This document shows, piece after piece, positions 56,326 through 63,995 of a DNA stretch of 64,000 nucleotides (position 1 is its first letter; the number at the start of each line of letters is the position of its first letter). The translations under genes were made by a program, and so were the position numbers. The notes under the pieces are model-generated. The model was given only the letters and a program-made list of their open reading frames with translations, ran no database searches and had not been told where the DNA came from. The DNA is taken from NCBI RefSeq assembly GCF_020991275.1, contig NZ_JAJLQY010000001.1, positions 372,001 to 436,000 on the forward strand, read 5' to 3'. The stretch comes from Actinocorallia sp. API 0066. Lineage in GTDB: Bacteria > Actinomycetota > Actinomycetes > Streptosporangiales > Streptosporangiaceae.

Positions 56326-56655
56326 ATGCCGGTTCCTCCGGTAGTGCGCTACCGGGGGGCCGGTGGCATCGCCTATCTGCTGGCCTGGGGGCGCCGTCCT
56401 GACGGCTCGTGGTGGGCGCTGCTGGTGTGGTTGGAGACGTCGCCCGACGGGTGCCGGGGCTCGCGCGCCTGGGTGGACGCCGCCGACGTCGAGCGACTGC
56501 CGGGCGAGGACTACCGCCGGGTGCCGCGCCGCCCGCTGCCCGACCACCCACGGGACCGGGCCCGCGACCGCACCGACCCCCGCGACCCGGGCCGCGTCGG
56601 CCGCGCCGCCGACCGCGCCCGCCGCACGGCCCGCCGCCCCGACCCCGACTTCTGA
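56326..56655 (+). CDS. Small basic protein, unknown function
   Basis: 109 residues. The first 65 form a compact stretch (GGIAYLLAWGRRPDGSWWALLVWLE, then AWVDAADVERLPGEDY); the C-terminal 40 are almost all Arg, Asp and Pro. GC-biased codons and spacing fit a gene, but no family is recognised. Confidence 0.5.
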   Translation: MPVPPVVRYRGAGGIAYLLAWGRRPDGSWWALLVWLETSPDGCRGSRAWVDAADVERLPGEDYRRVPRRPLPDHPRDRARDRTDPRDPGRVGRAADRARRTARRPDPDF

Positions 56656-56686
56656 CCTTTGACGACCCGTGCCCCACCCAAGCCCG

Positions 56687-57643
56687 TCAGTACCCCGCCC
56701 CGGCGTCCACCAGCCCCTCCAGGGGTTTGCCAAGCCCGAACCGCCGCACGTTCTCCGCGATCCGGGCACAGAGCATCTCCGCCACGTACTCAGAAGAGTC
56801 CGCGCAGTGCGATGTCACAAGCACCCGGTCGCGGCTCCACAACGGATGCCCGTCCGGCAAGGGCTCCGGCGAAGTGACGTCCAGCCCCGCCGCTCCCAAC
56901 CTCCCGGTATCCACCGCCGCGACAAGCGCCTCCGTGTCCACGTGCCCCCCTCGCGCCACGTTCACCAGAACCGCCCCCTCGGGCAGCAAAGCGAACTCCG
57001 GCGCCCCCACCACATGCCGTGTCTCCGGTGTCAAAGCCAACGCCACCACCAACACCTCGGTAGACGGCAGCACCGAGTGCAACGAAGAGAGCGGAAGCGT
57101 CACATCAGCCCCGGGCACCGGCGTGGAAGACCGACGCAAGGCCGTGACACGGCATCCGAACGGCTGAAGCAGCGCGATGAGTTCGGTCGCGATCCCGCCC
57201 CCGCCCAGGATCGTCACCGAGCGGCCGCCGAGCGAGCGCGGGTCGATGGGCAGCCACGAGGGCGTCCGGGCGTGCCGGACAAGATCTCGCAGGCAGGCGA
57301 GGATCAGCATCAGCGCGTGCTCGCTCACCTGTTTGGCAAAGCTTCCCTTGGCGCAGGTAAAGGTCTGCGGCCGGGTGAAGGCGGGTCCGAAGTGCTCGAC
57401 CCCGGCCCACGGCAGTTGGACCCAGCGGATGTCCGGGTGGGCGTCCAGGGTGTCCAGGAGGGGCTGAGGGCCGCCGGGGAGCAGCCAGACCAGGCCCTCG
57501 GCCTCCGCCAGCGGGACGACCTCTCCGCCGCCCCGTACGACGGCCTCGGCGACTCTGGCGCGCAGCGGGCCGACCCCCACGTCGGTGGGCCGCCCGACGC
57601 CGTCGATGGCCTTTTCCGGGGCGATGCCGATCTTCACCTTCAT
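56687..57643 (-). CDS. D-isomer-specific 2-hydroxyacid dehydrogenase
   Basis: 318 residues. The NAD-binding core is visible (VTILGGGGIATELIALL). Catalytic Arg lies in NVARGGHVD, Glu in DVTSPEPLP, and His in VTSHCADSS. The His context is unusual for the family, where SPH or TPH is normal. It reduces a 2-oxoacid or oxidises a D-2-hydroxyacid; the substrate is unknown. Codon usage in its 3' third is more AT-rich than nearby. Confidence 0.88.
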   Translation of the reverse strand: MKVKIGIAPEKAIDGVGRPTDVGVGPLRARVAEAVVRGGGEVVPLAEAEGLVWLLPGGPQPLLDTLDAHPDIRWVQLPWAGVEHFGPAFTRPQTFTCAKGSFAKQVSEHALMLILACLRDLVRHARTPSWLPIDPRSLGGRSVTILGGGGIATELIALLQPFGCRVTALRRSSTPVPGADVTLPLSSLHSVLPSTEVLVVALALTPETRHVVGAPEFALLPEGAVLVNVARGGHVDTEALVAAVDTGRLGAAGLDVTSPEPLPDGHPLWSRDRVLVTSHCADSSEYVAEMLCARIAENVRRFGLGKPLEGLVDAGAGY

Positions 57644-57762
57644 ATCGTGCAGTCTCTCAGTTCCCGCCCGTGACAGATGACGCACGGATTGGCGTGGAAT
57701 GTCCGATCTTCGCGAGTTACTGTGATCTAGAGGAGCCGAATCGTCACCAGGAGGAGGACACC

Positions 57763-58014
57763 ATGTCCGAAGCCGTGAAGAAGGGCGAGCGCCTGTCCGG
57801 AGAGCGTCGTGAGAAGCTCGCGAAGGAGATCGCCGAGGGCTACCAGGAAGGGCGCAGCATCCGGCAGCTCGCCGCTGAGACGGGCCGCTCTTACGGCGCC
57901 GTGCACCGCCTCCTCGTCGACAACGGGGTTCCGCTGCGCGGCCGGGGCGGGGCGCGCAGGCCCAAGAGCGCGCAGGGTTCTTCGACGACCCCCGGCAACC
58001 AGCAGAAGGGCTGA
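57763..58014 (+). CDS. Small helix-turn-helix protein, copy 2
   Basis: 83 residues with a strong GAGGAGGA upstream. GRSIRQLAAETGRSYGAVH then RLLVDNGVPLRGRGG is the same HTH plus LRGRGG motif as the 49272 copy, with a longer Ser/Gln-rich tail. TACTGT (57718-57723) may be the -10. Confidence 0.87.
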   Translation: MSEAVKKGERLSGERREKLAKEIAEGYQEGRSIRQLAAETGRSYGAVHRLLVDNGVPLRGRGGARRPKSAQGSSTTPGNQQKG

Positions 58015-58017
58015 CCC

Positions 58018-58368
58018 CTAACGCTGTCCGATCAACCCCTGTACGGCTTCGGCGACGGTGTCGTACAGGGGGATCACCTTGTCCAGCCGGGTGATCTCGA
58101 ACGTCTTGCGGACGCGCGGGATCGCCCCGGCCACCGCCACGCCGGGGCCGAGTCCCCGGGTCATCCGCTGGGTCGCGACGATCGAGTTCAGCCCTGCGGC
58201 GGCGCAGAACCGCACCTGCCGCATGTCCACGATGACGGCCCTGTCCCCGAAGCCGATCGATTCGAGCAGCGCCCCCCGGAACCACGGCTCGGACGCCACG
58301 TCGAGTTCCCCGTGCACGTTGACGAGCACGTACGGCCCGCAGTCGGCCACTTCCGCCCCATAGTCCAT
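58018..58368 (-). CDS. STAS-domain protein lacking the phosphorylation serine
   Basis: 116 residues. VLVNVHGELDVASEPWFRGAL and AVIVDMRQVRF define the STAS fold, but the DS[ST]GL loop reads CAAAGL, so both the Asp and the phosphorylatable Ser are absent. It could act as a constitutively active antagonist or bind a different partner. Convergent with the HTH gene, 3 bases apart. Confidence 0.85.
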   Translation of the reverse strand: MDYGAEVADCGPYVLVNVHGELDVASEPWFRGALLESIGFGDRAVIVDMRQVRFCAAAGLNSIVATQRMTRGLGPGVAVAGAIPRVRKTFEITRLDKVIPLYDTVAEAVQGLIGQR

Positions 58369-58471
58369 GGAACGCCCCTTCCCCGTGACAATTCAGAGTC
58401 GCGCGGGTGCGCGGCGTTGCCAAGGGGGAGGGCGCGACAAATTACCGATCTTTGGGGGTGTCCAAGCTGGC

Positions 58472-59104
58472 TCACCTGCCTGTTCGCGTCTGGGCCTCGT
58501 GCACGACGACCGATGTCGTCCCCGACGCGGGCACGGAGAGCTCGCCGGAAGCCTCGTCGCATCCGCCGGTGCAGCGCCACGCCACCCGATACTCCACCGT
58601 CGCGACGACGCGCAGTGGGTCACCTGACGCGCGCGTCCAGGTGTGGACACAGCGCGCGCGCGGAAGGCACGCCTTGCGCCCTTCGGGGCCGAGGTCCCAG
58701 ACGATCCGCGTAGGCCGTCCGACGAGCTCGACCCGCCTGCCCGCGACGGCCGCCGACGCCCTGCGGGTGCGCCACAGGCCGTCCTGGACGACCAGGTCGG
58801 TGGGCATGTTGACCAGGGTCCTGGGCGCGGGGGCCGTCCGGGGGCGGGGCAGCGGAAGCCGGAGCGCGGCCTTGGCCATCCCGACGAGGTCGGCGGTGGT
58901 GATCAGCGGCGTGTCGACGAGCGCGGTGCCGCAGTAGTCGGCCGCCTCCGGACAGGCGGCGACGTTCCTGACGGGCGCGGAGCGAGGCCGTCCGCCTACG
59001 CCGCCATCCGAGAGGGTCTCCAGGCAGGTGATCACGGACCCGGTGTCGCAGACCGGCTCGGAGGGCTGCACGGGCAGCAGGATCAAAGCGAGCGCACTCA
59101 GCAC
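58472..59104 (-). CDS. Secreted protein, module copy 2
   Basis: 210 residues from a GTG overlapping the upstream lipoprotein stop by 7 bases (GTGCTGA). A short hydrophobic start (LSALALILLPVQ) is a probable signal peptide. The C-terminal domain with RPTRIVWDLG and TVEYRVAWRCTGGC parallels that of the 51342 protein. Six or more cysteines suggest disulphides outside the cell. Confidence 0.72.
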   Translation of the reverse strand: MLSALALILLPVQPSEPVCDTGSVITCLETLSDGGVGGRPRSAPVRNVAACPEAADYCGTALVDTPLITTADLVGMAKAALRLPLPRPRTAPAPRTLVNMPTDLVVQDGLWRTRRASAAVAGRRVELVGRPTRIVWDLGPEGRKACLPRARCVHTWTRASGDPLRVVATVEYRVAWRCTGGCDEASGELSVPASGTTSVVVHEAQTRTGR

Positions 59105-59577
59105 GTGCCCTCCGCCCTGACGGACGCGACCTTCCACGTCCCGTCGAGGACGAGCCGCGTGTGCAGGACGGCCTGCTCCGGCCGTGGCCCCGGCGGGCGG
59201 CGCCTGCCGGAGGCGGCGTCGAAGGTGGTGAACCCCGGCGAGCTGACGCAGTCGGCGACCAGCGCCGTCCCGCCCTTGATCCACGCGACCGACGGGTTCA
59301 GCGCGGTGTGCGTGCGCCGGACGACCGAGCGCCGCGCCTGCGCCCGCACCACGCCGTCCAGCCGGGACGTGAGCGGTTCGACGGTGACCGCGCCGAGCCC
59401 CGAGGTGTCGTTGCCGCCCAGCGCCGTCTGGAAGGCCCGGTGGAAGTCCAGGTAGGCGGCGAGGACGGCGGGCCGCTGGTCGGGCGCGGGGGGCGCGGTG
59501 CCGGACGGCTGGAAGATCCCGGCCGCCGCGTTGGTGCAGGCTGTCGTCAGCAGGAGGCAGGCGAGTGCGGGACGCAT
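59098..59577 (-). CDS. Lipoprotein with NTF2-like domain, module copy 2
   Basis: 159 residues from the ATG 8 bases after TAGGCT (59591-59586). Lipobox TTAC. LAAYLDFHRAFQTALGGNDTSGL and LVLDGTWKVASVRAEG correspond to segments of the 52169 lipoprotein, and the C-terminal Cys is shared. Transcribed with the 58472 gene. Confidence 0.78.
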   Translation of the reverse strand: MRPALACLLLTTACTNAAAGIFQPSGTAPPAPDQRPAVLAAYLDFHRAFQTALGGNDTSGLGAVTVEPLTSRLDGVVRAQARRSVVRRTHTALNPSVAWIKGGTALVADCVSSPGFTTFDAASGRRRPPGPRPEQAVLHTRLVLDGTWKVASVRAEGTC

Positions 59578-59662
59578 GCCGGGGAGCCTAAGCACCCCGG
59601 CGGCCCCGCGTGGTCACTCCGAGAAATCGTGCCGGTTCATGCCGTGCGCATGCTCCGACATC

Positions 59663-60715
59663 TCAGGACAGCAGGTCGACCAGCAGCGCGGACGGTTCCC
59701 CGCCGCCCTCCACCGGGTCGATGAGCGCCGCCGTGTCGATCCGGTCGAAGCCGGGGCCGACCATGACGTGCTGGGCGAGCACGTGTTCGGGCCGGTAGCC
59801 GCGACGGCGCAGCGCGTCGCCCAGCAGCGGCCCGAGGACCCGCCCGACCGGGAACAGCTCGGGCGACTCCGCGCCCGCCTTGCGCAGGATGTCCGCCGCC
59901 CTGCCCTGACGGACCAGCGCGACGACGTCCGCGCCCAGCACCACCGGATGCCCGAGGAACTCCGCCGCCGCGCCCCGGATCCGCACCGCGCACCGGGCCG
60001 CCGCGTCCTCCCACACCGTCTCGTCCACGCCGTCGAACGTGACGCCGCGCAGCCCGGCGGGCTCCCGGCGGACGGCGGCGGCCAGCCGCTGCGACGTGGG
60101 GCACCCGGCCGACACCGGACACATCTCGGGTGGCGCGGCGCTCGCCAGGCCCTCGGCCAGCGCCTTGGCGAACCCCGCCTCCACCTCGACGGGCAGGGGC
60201 CGCAGCGGCACCGGACGGGCCGCCCGCTCGCGCTGGACGCGGCCCGCGCGCCACGCGTCCCAGAGGTCGACCGGGTACCACCCGGCGGCGGCCAGCGGCC
60301 CCACGTACTGCAGGACGAACCGCTCGAAGGTGAACGCCAGATAGGAGGCGTGGACGAGCGCGGAGGCGACCGACTCGGGCGAGACGACCAGGGCCTCGGT
60401 GACGGAGGCGCGTCCCCCGGCGTGGAAGGCGAGCGGCCGGGAGGCGACGGCCTGCGGCCGGGCCAGCTCGTGCGCGACGACGGCGGCGAGCTCGTCGGCG
60501 GGCAGGCCGAGCACGTGCGGGAGGCCGAGCAGCAGGACGCCGGGCGCCGCGGTGACCTCGGCCCGCGGGTGGAGGCCGACCGCCTCCGGCGCGGCGACGC
60601 CGAGCCTGGCCGCGGTGTCCTGGACCAGCAGCCAGAGGTCCGGCTGGCTCTCGGCGGTGACGGGCACGGCCGCGCCGTGCCCGTCCAGGCCGCCCGATTG
60701 CGCTGTGTTCCTCAT
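59663..60715 (-). CDS. M48-like protein with a degenerate zinc motif
   Basis: 350 residues. The region GLPADELAAVVAHELARPQA (about 70-89) aligns with the LAHELGH zinc helix of M48 peptidases, but the second His is Arg (HELAR), so zinc binding and proteolysis are unlikely. There is no clear membrane helix. A cysteine pair (CPVSAGC) lies near residue 200. Function unknown; possibly a non-catalytic relic or binding protein. Confidence 0.6.
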   Translation of the reverse strand: MRNTAQSGGLDGHGAAVPVTAESQPDLWLLVQDTAARLGVAAPEAVGLHPRAEVTAAPGVLLLGLPHVLGLPADELAAVVAHELARPQAVASRPLAFHAGGRASVTEALVVSPESVASALVHASYLAFTFERFVLQYVGPLAAAGWYPVDLWDAWRAGRVQRERAARPVPLRPLPVEVEAGFAKALAEGLASAAPPEMCPVSAGCPTSQRLAAAVRREPAGLRGVTFDGVDETVWEDAAARCAVRIRGAAAEFLGHPVVLGADVVALVRQGRAADILRKAGAESPELFPVGRVLGPLLGDALRRRGYRPEHVLAQHVMVGPGFDRIDTAALIDPVEGGGEPSALLVDLLS

Positions 60716-60810
60716 GAGAACCGGAGGCTACCAACCGCCTCTGACATCACTTCGGGGGCCGGGAGATCACCGGGCGCCGACGGAAGATCACCCGCGCGTA
60801 AGGTGGGGAC

Positions 60811-61452
60811 ATGCTGCGACTACGTGAGGCCCGGACCGGACAGGTCGTCGGAGTCCGGTCCGGGCCCCTGAGACTCTATGTCCAAGTGCCCGGTGACCTG
60901 CGCGTCTGCCTCACCGCCGATCTGCTCCGCCGGCTGGCCCCCCGGCTGCGCAGGCCGACGCTGTCCACCGCAGCTCAGGACGCGGACCACACGCCCTGGA
61001 ACATCCCTCCGCTGGACGCCGGAGACCCCCTCCCGGGGGCGTTGAGTGTGGGAAACGTCACGTCGGGCGGCGACGTCGTCTGCGGCCCCTGGACGGCGCC
61101 GTCGGACGTCCCCGGCGATCCCCTGGCCCTCCGCCTCGCCCTCTTCGCCCGCCACTACGCCGACGAGGTCGAGATCACCCCCGATGACCTGGCCGTTCAC
61201 GCCGGAACCCTCGACCGCTGGCGGCGCGCGCTCGCCCGCTGGGCCACCGAACCGTCCAAAGCCCCGGCCCCCGCCTACGCCGAAGGCACCCTCGCCGCCC
61301 TCTGCGACGATCTCGACACCCCGGCCGCCCTGACCCTCCTCGACCGGCTCACCGAGGACGTCACGATCCCGCCGGGCGCCAGGCTGGAGACGGCCCTCCA
61401 GCTCGACCAGATCCTCGCCCTGGACCTCCCCCGAGCCATCGGCACCCTCTAG
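60811..61452 (+). CDS. Truncated cysteinyl-tRNA synthetase / MshC-like protein
   Basis: 213 residues, about half of MshC. The start MLRLREARTGQVVGV and LRLYVQVPG parallel CysRS/MshC (LYVCGPT), but the zinc-binding Cys is Gln. The HIGH part of the catalytic core is gone. LSVGNV at 78-83 may be the remnant of the KMSKS-SLGN region, followed by DPLALRLALFARHY and LDRWRRALARW, then CDDLDTPAALTLLDRL, which are the helical C-terminal features. Aminoacylation or mycothiol ligation is not possible with these losses. TAAGGT 6 bases before the ATG suggests it is transcribed. Confidence 0.65.
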   Translation: MLRLREARTGQVVGVRSGPLRLYVQVPGDLRVCLTADLLRRLAPRLRRPTLSTAAQDADHTPWNIPPLDAGDPLPGALSVGNVTSGGDVVCGPWTAPSDVPGDPLALRLALFARHYADEVEITPDDLAVHAGTLDRWRRALARWATEPSKAPAPAYAEGTLAALCDDLDTPAALTLLDRLTEDVTIPPGARLETALQLDQILALDLPRAIGTL

Positions 61453-61474
61453 CGATACGACCCGACGCCGTCGC

Positions 61475-62278
61475 CTACAGCAGGCCCAGGGTCGGGATCG
61501 TGGCGGCCGGGGGAGGGGTGCCGCCCGCCTTGCGGACGGCGGCGAAGCGGAGCCTGACGTAGTCGGCGACCCAGCCGGACTCGCGGCGCAGCGCCGGGGC
61601 GGCCAGGTCGTTCACCCGGGCCAGCAGCGCGGGCGTGATCTCGGCGGGCACCTCGCGCAGCGGCTCGGCGGCGAACACCCGCACCCAGTCGGCGGCGCCG
61701 TTGGGCCCCTCGGTCATCCGGGTCGGACGGTCGAAGTACTCGAGGATCCGGACGGTGAACCCGGCCTCCTCCAGCCGTGCCGCGTACCCGGCGGGGGTCG
61801 GGAAGTACCAGGGCAGTTCCGGCTCGGTCAGCCCGAACTCGCGCCAGGCCGTCTGCATCGCGGCGATCAGCTCGGCGCAGTTGCCCGCGCCGCCCATCTC
61901 CGCGACGAACCGCCCGCCGGGCCGCAGCGCCGAGTAGACGCGGGCGATCACCGCGTCGGGGTCGCGCGCCATCCAGTGCAGCGCCGACATGGAGATCACC
62001 GCGTCGTAGGGGTCGGAGACGGTGAAGTCGTGCGCGTCGCCCAGCGCGAACGACAGCTCGGGGAAGTTGACGGTGGCCTGCGCGATGAGCAGCGGGTTGC
62101 CGTCGATGCCGAGCGGGTTGGCGCCGCGCGCGTGCAGCTCGGCGGTGAGCAGGCCCGCCCCGCAGCCCAGGTCGATGACGCGCTCGCCCGGCTGCGGGTC
62201 GAGCAGGTCGATGAGGGGGGCGCCGTGGGCTGAGACATATCCGAAGGCGGAGTCATATGTCGCCACGGACCAGTTCAT
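61475..62278 (-). CDS. SAM-dependent methyltransferase (Tam/UbiE-like)
   Basis: 267 residues. Motif I VIDLGCGAGLLT, an acidic motif II in GIDGNPLL, LGDAHDF, and MSALHWMARD, which resembles the LHWV of trans-aconitate methyltransferases. Probably a small-molecule O-methyltransferase; the substrate is unknown. Minus-strand TATCTT (62290-62285) 6 bases before the ATG suggests a leaderless transcript. Confidence 0.88.
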   Translation of the reverse strand: MNWSVATYDSAFGYVSAHGAPLIDLLDPQPGERVIDLGCGAGLLTAELHARGANPLGIDGNPLLIAQATVNFPELSFALGDAHDFTVSDPYDAVISMSALHWMARDPDAVIARVYSALRPGGRFVAEMGGAGNCAELIAAMQTAWREFGLTEPELPWYFPTPAGYAARLEEAGFTVRILEYFDRPTRMTEGPNGAADWVRVFAAEPLREVPAEITPALLARVNDLAAPALRRESGWVADYVRLRFAAVRKAGGTPPPAATIPTLGLL

Positions 62279-62344
62279 GCAGCGAAGATATCCGACCAAT
62301 GCGACCTGGCGGGGGCTGTCCGGACACCCGGCGCGACCCCGTCC

Positions 62345-62350
62345 TAGAAT
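62345..62350 (+). promoter_or_regulatory. -10 element of the crotonase gene
   Basis: TAGAAT, 35 bases before the ATG at 62386, is close to consensus; the -35 is weak. Confidence 0.4.
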
Positions 62351-62385
62351 CAGATTCGACATCACGCGCGAGAAGGCGGGGACCC

Positions 62386-63267
62386 ATGAGCTACACGGAG
62401 ATCGGCTACGAGGTCGACGAGGGCGTCGCCACGATCACCCTCAACCGGCCCGCGCGGCTCAACGCCTACACCAACACGATGCGGCTGGAGACCCTGGACG
62501 CCTTCGACCGGATCGACGCCGACGACGCGGTGCGCGCCGTCGTCGTCACCGGGGCGGGCCGCGCCTTCTGCGCGGGCGCCGACCTGGAGGGCGGCGCGGA
62601 CACCTTCAACCACGAGAAGGCCCTCGACATGTTCGCCGACGAGGACACCCTCGCCGACGGCAAGACGCCCCGCGACGGCGGCGGCACCGTGGTCCTGCGG
62701 ATCGCCCGCTGCCTCAAGCCGGTGATCGCCGCGGTGAACGGCCCGGCCGTGGGCGTCGGCGCGACCATGACGCTGCCGATGGACGTCCGGATCGCCTCCG
62801 ACACCGCGAAGTTCGGCTTTGTCTTCGCCCGGCGCGGGATCGTCACCGAGGCCGCCTCGTCCTGGTACCTGCCGCGCGTCGTCGGGATCTCCCAGGCGAT
62901 GGAGTGGGCGATGACGGGCCGGGTCTTCCCCGCCTCCGAGGCGCTCGCCGGACGGCTCGTCTCCCGCGTCGTCCCCCCGGCGGAACTGCTTCCGACCGCC
63001 TACGCGCTCGCCAAGGAGGTCGCCGAGAACACCTCGGCGGTAGCCGTCGCGTCGATCAGGAGGCTCATGTACGCGGGCCTGTCAGCCGAGACGCCGTGGC
63101 AGGCGCACGCCAGCGACTCGAAGCTGATGGCCGCGCTCGGCCAGGCCGCCGACGCCGCCGAGGGCATCAAGTCGTTCCTGGAGAAGCGGCCCGCGGAGTT
63201 CCCGATGGCCGTCTCGCGCGACCTGCCCGAGGCGCTGCCGGAGTTCCCGAAGCGGCGCGAGGACTAG
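62386..63267 (+). CDS. Enoyl-CoA hydratase/isomerase family protein
   Basis: 293 residues. Crotonase fold: ITLNRPARLNAYT, oxyanion-hole segment GRAFCAGADL, and AAVNGPAVGVGATMTLPMDVRIAS. In the second catalytic region FVFARRGIVTEAASSWYLPRVVG has a Glu at the site usual for one of the two hydratase glutamates; the first is less clear. It could be a hydratase or isomerase in fatty-acid or amino-acid catabolism. Confidence 0.9.
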   Translation: MSYTEIGYEVDEGVATITLNRPARLNAYTNTMRLETLDAFDRIDADDAVRAVVVTGAGRAFCAGADLEGGADTFNHEKALDMFADEDTLADGKTPRDGGGTVVLRIARCLKPVIAAVNGPAVGVGATMTLPMDVRIASDTAKFGFVFARRGIVTEAASSWYLPRVVGISQAMEWAMTGRVFPASEALAGRLVSRVVPPAELLPTAYALAKEVAENTSAVAVASIRRLMYAGLSAETPWQAHASDSKLMAALGQAADAAEGIKSFLEKRPAEFPMAVSRDLPEALPEFPKRRED

Positions 63268-63506
63268 CGCGGCCTGCGCGGCGGCGCGGGCGGCACGACC
63301 TTGCCCGCGGCGAGGATCGCGGCGGGCACCTCGACGACCTCGTCGGTGCGCCGCCGCACCCGCAGCACCCCGTCGGCCCACGACTCCAACACCCCGACGA
63401 CATCGGAGTACTCTCCGGTGGGGAGGCGTCGGCGCAGCGAAACCCGCCTGCCGACGTCCGCTGGTGTGACGGTCACGGCAAGACGCGCGGCGAACTGGGA
63501 TGACAA
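63264..63506 (-). CDS. Stand-alone N-domain of a Rv0428c-type acetyltransferase
   Basis: 80 residues from a proposed TTG; a GTG at 63560 gives 98. VTPADVGRRVSLRRRLPTGEYSDVVGVLESWADGVLRVRRR and EVPAAILAAGKVVPP match, from memory, the N-terminal barrel-like domain of actinobacterial GNAT proteins next to fdxA. The GNAT catalytic domain that usually follows is absent: the frame stops at PPAPPRRPR. It may be a natural small protein or a truncated gene. Confidence 0.65.
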   Translation of the reverse strand: MSSQFAARLAVTVTPADVGRRVSLRRRLPTGEYSDVVGVLESWADGVLRVRRRTDEVVEVPAAILAAGKVVPPAPPRRPR

Positions 63507-63543
63507 GTGGGTACCCCCACGTCGAAAAGACTGCCCTGCGCCA

Positions 63544-63556
63544 GCAATACTATTGC
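63544..63556. promoter_or_regulatory. Palindromic -10 region between the acetyltransferase-like gene and fdxA
   Basis: GCAATA-C-TATTGC reads as TACTAT on plus and TAGTAT on minus, so one element could serve both divergent genes. Confidence 0.35.
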
Positions 63557-63619
63557 CCACAAGCTTACGGTGAGCCGTGGCTGACGGCGGGGCCGGGGAA
63601 GTACTGAGAGGAGTACGGC

Positions 63620-63940
63620 GTGACCTACGTCATCGCGCAGCCTTGCGTGGACGTTCTCGACAAGGCATGCATTGAGGAGTGCCCGGTCGACTGCATCTAC
63701 GAGGGGCAGCGCCAGCTCTACATCCACCCGGACGAATGCGTCGACTGTGGTGCGTGTGAGCCCGTGTGCCCCGTGGAGGCCATCTACTACGAGGACGACC
63801 TTCCGGATCAGTGGAAGGACTTCTACAAGGTCAACACGGAGTTCTTCGACGACATGGGGGCCCCCGGCGGGGCGTCCAAGGTCGGCAAGATCGAGCGTGA
63901 CCACCCGATCGTCGCCGCGCTGCCCCCGCAGGGCGAGTAA
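63620..63940 (+). CDS. fdxA: Seven-iron ferredoxin
   Basis: 106 residues from a GTG after GAGAGGAG. CVDVLDKACIEECPVDCIY and CVDCGACEPVCPVEAIYYE provide the cysteines for a [3Fe-4S] and a [4Fe-4S] cluster, in the order of mycobacterial FdxA. It carries low-potential electrons to partners such as cytochromes P450 or oxidoreductases. Normal length; a terminator follows. Confidence 0.95.
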   Translation: MTYVIAQPCVDVLDKACIEECPVDCIYEGQRQLYIHPDECVDCGACEPVCPVEAIYYEDDLPDQWKDFYKVNTEFFDDMGAPGGASKVGKIERDHPIVAALPPQGE

Positions 63941-63949
63941 GACGCCACG

Positions 63950-63995
63950 GCTCCCGTGTCGCGGCCCAGGCGAGGCCGCGGGGCGGGAGCTTTTT
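63950..63995 (+). terminator. Two-tier terminator of fdxA
   Basis: Outer stem GCTCCCG/CGGGAGC (63950-63956 with 63984-63990) encloses an inner CGCGGCC/GGCCGCG stem and is followed by TTTTT. Confidence 0.85.

Noticed and set aside
49272-58014. Genomic island bounded by att sites at the two HTH genes
   Set aside because: The similarity is between coding paralogues; no short exact repeats or integrase gene were found at the borders.
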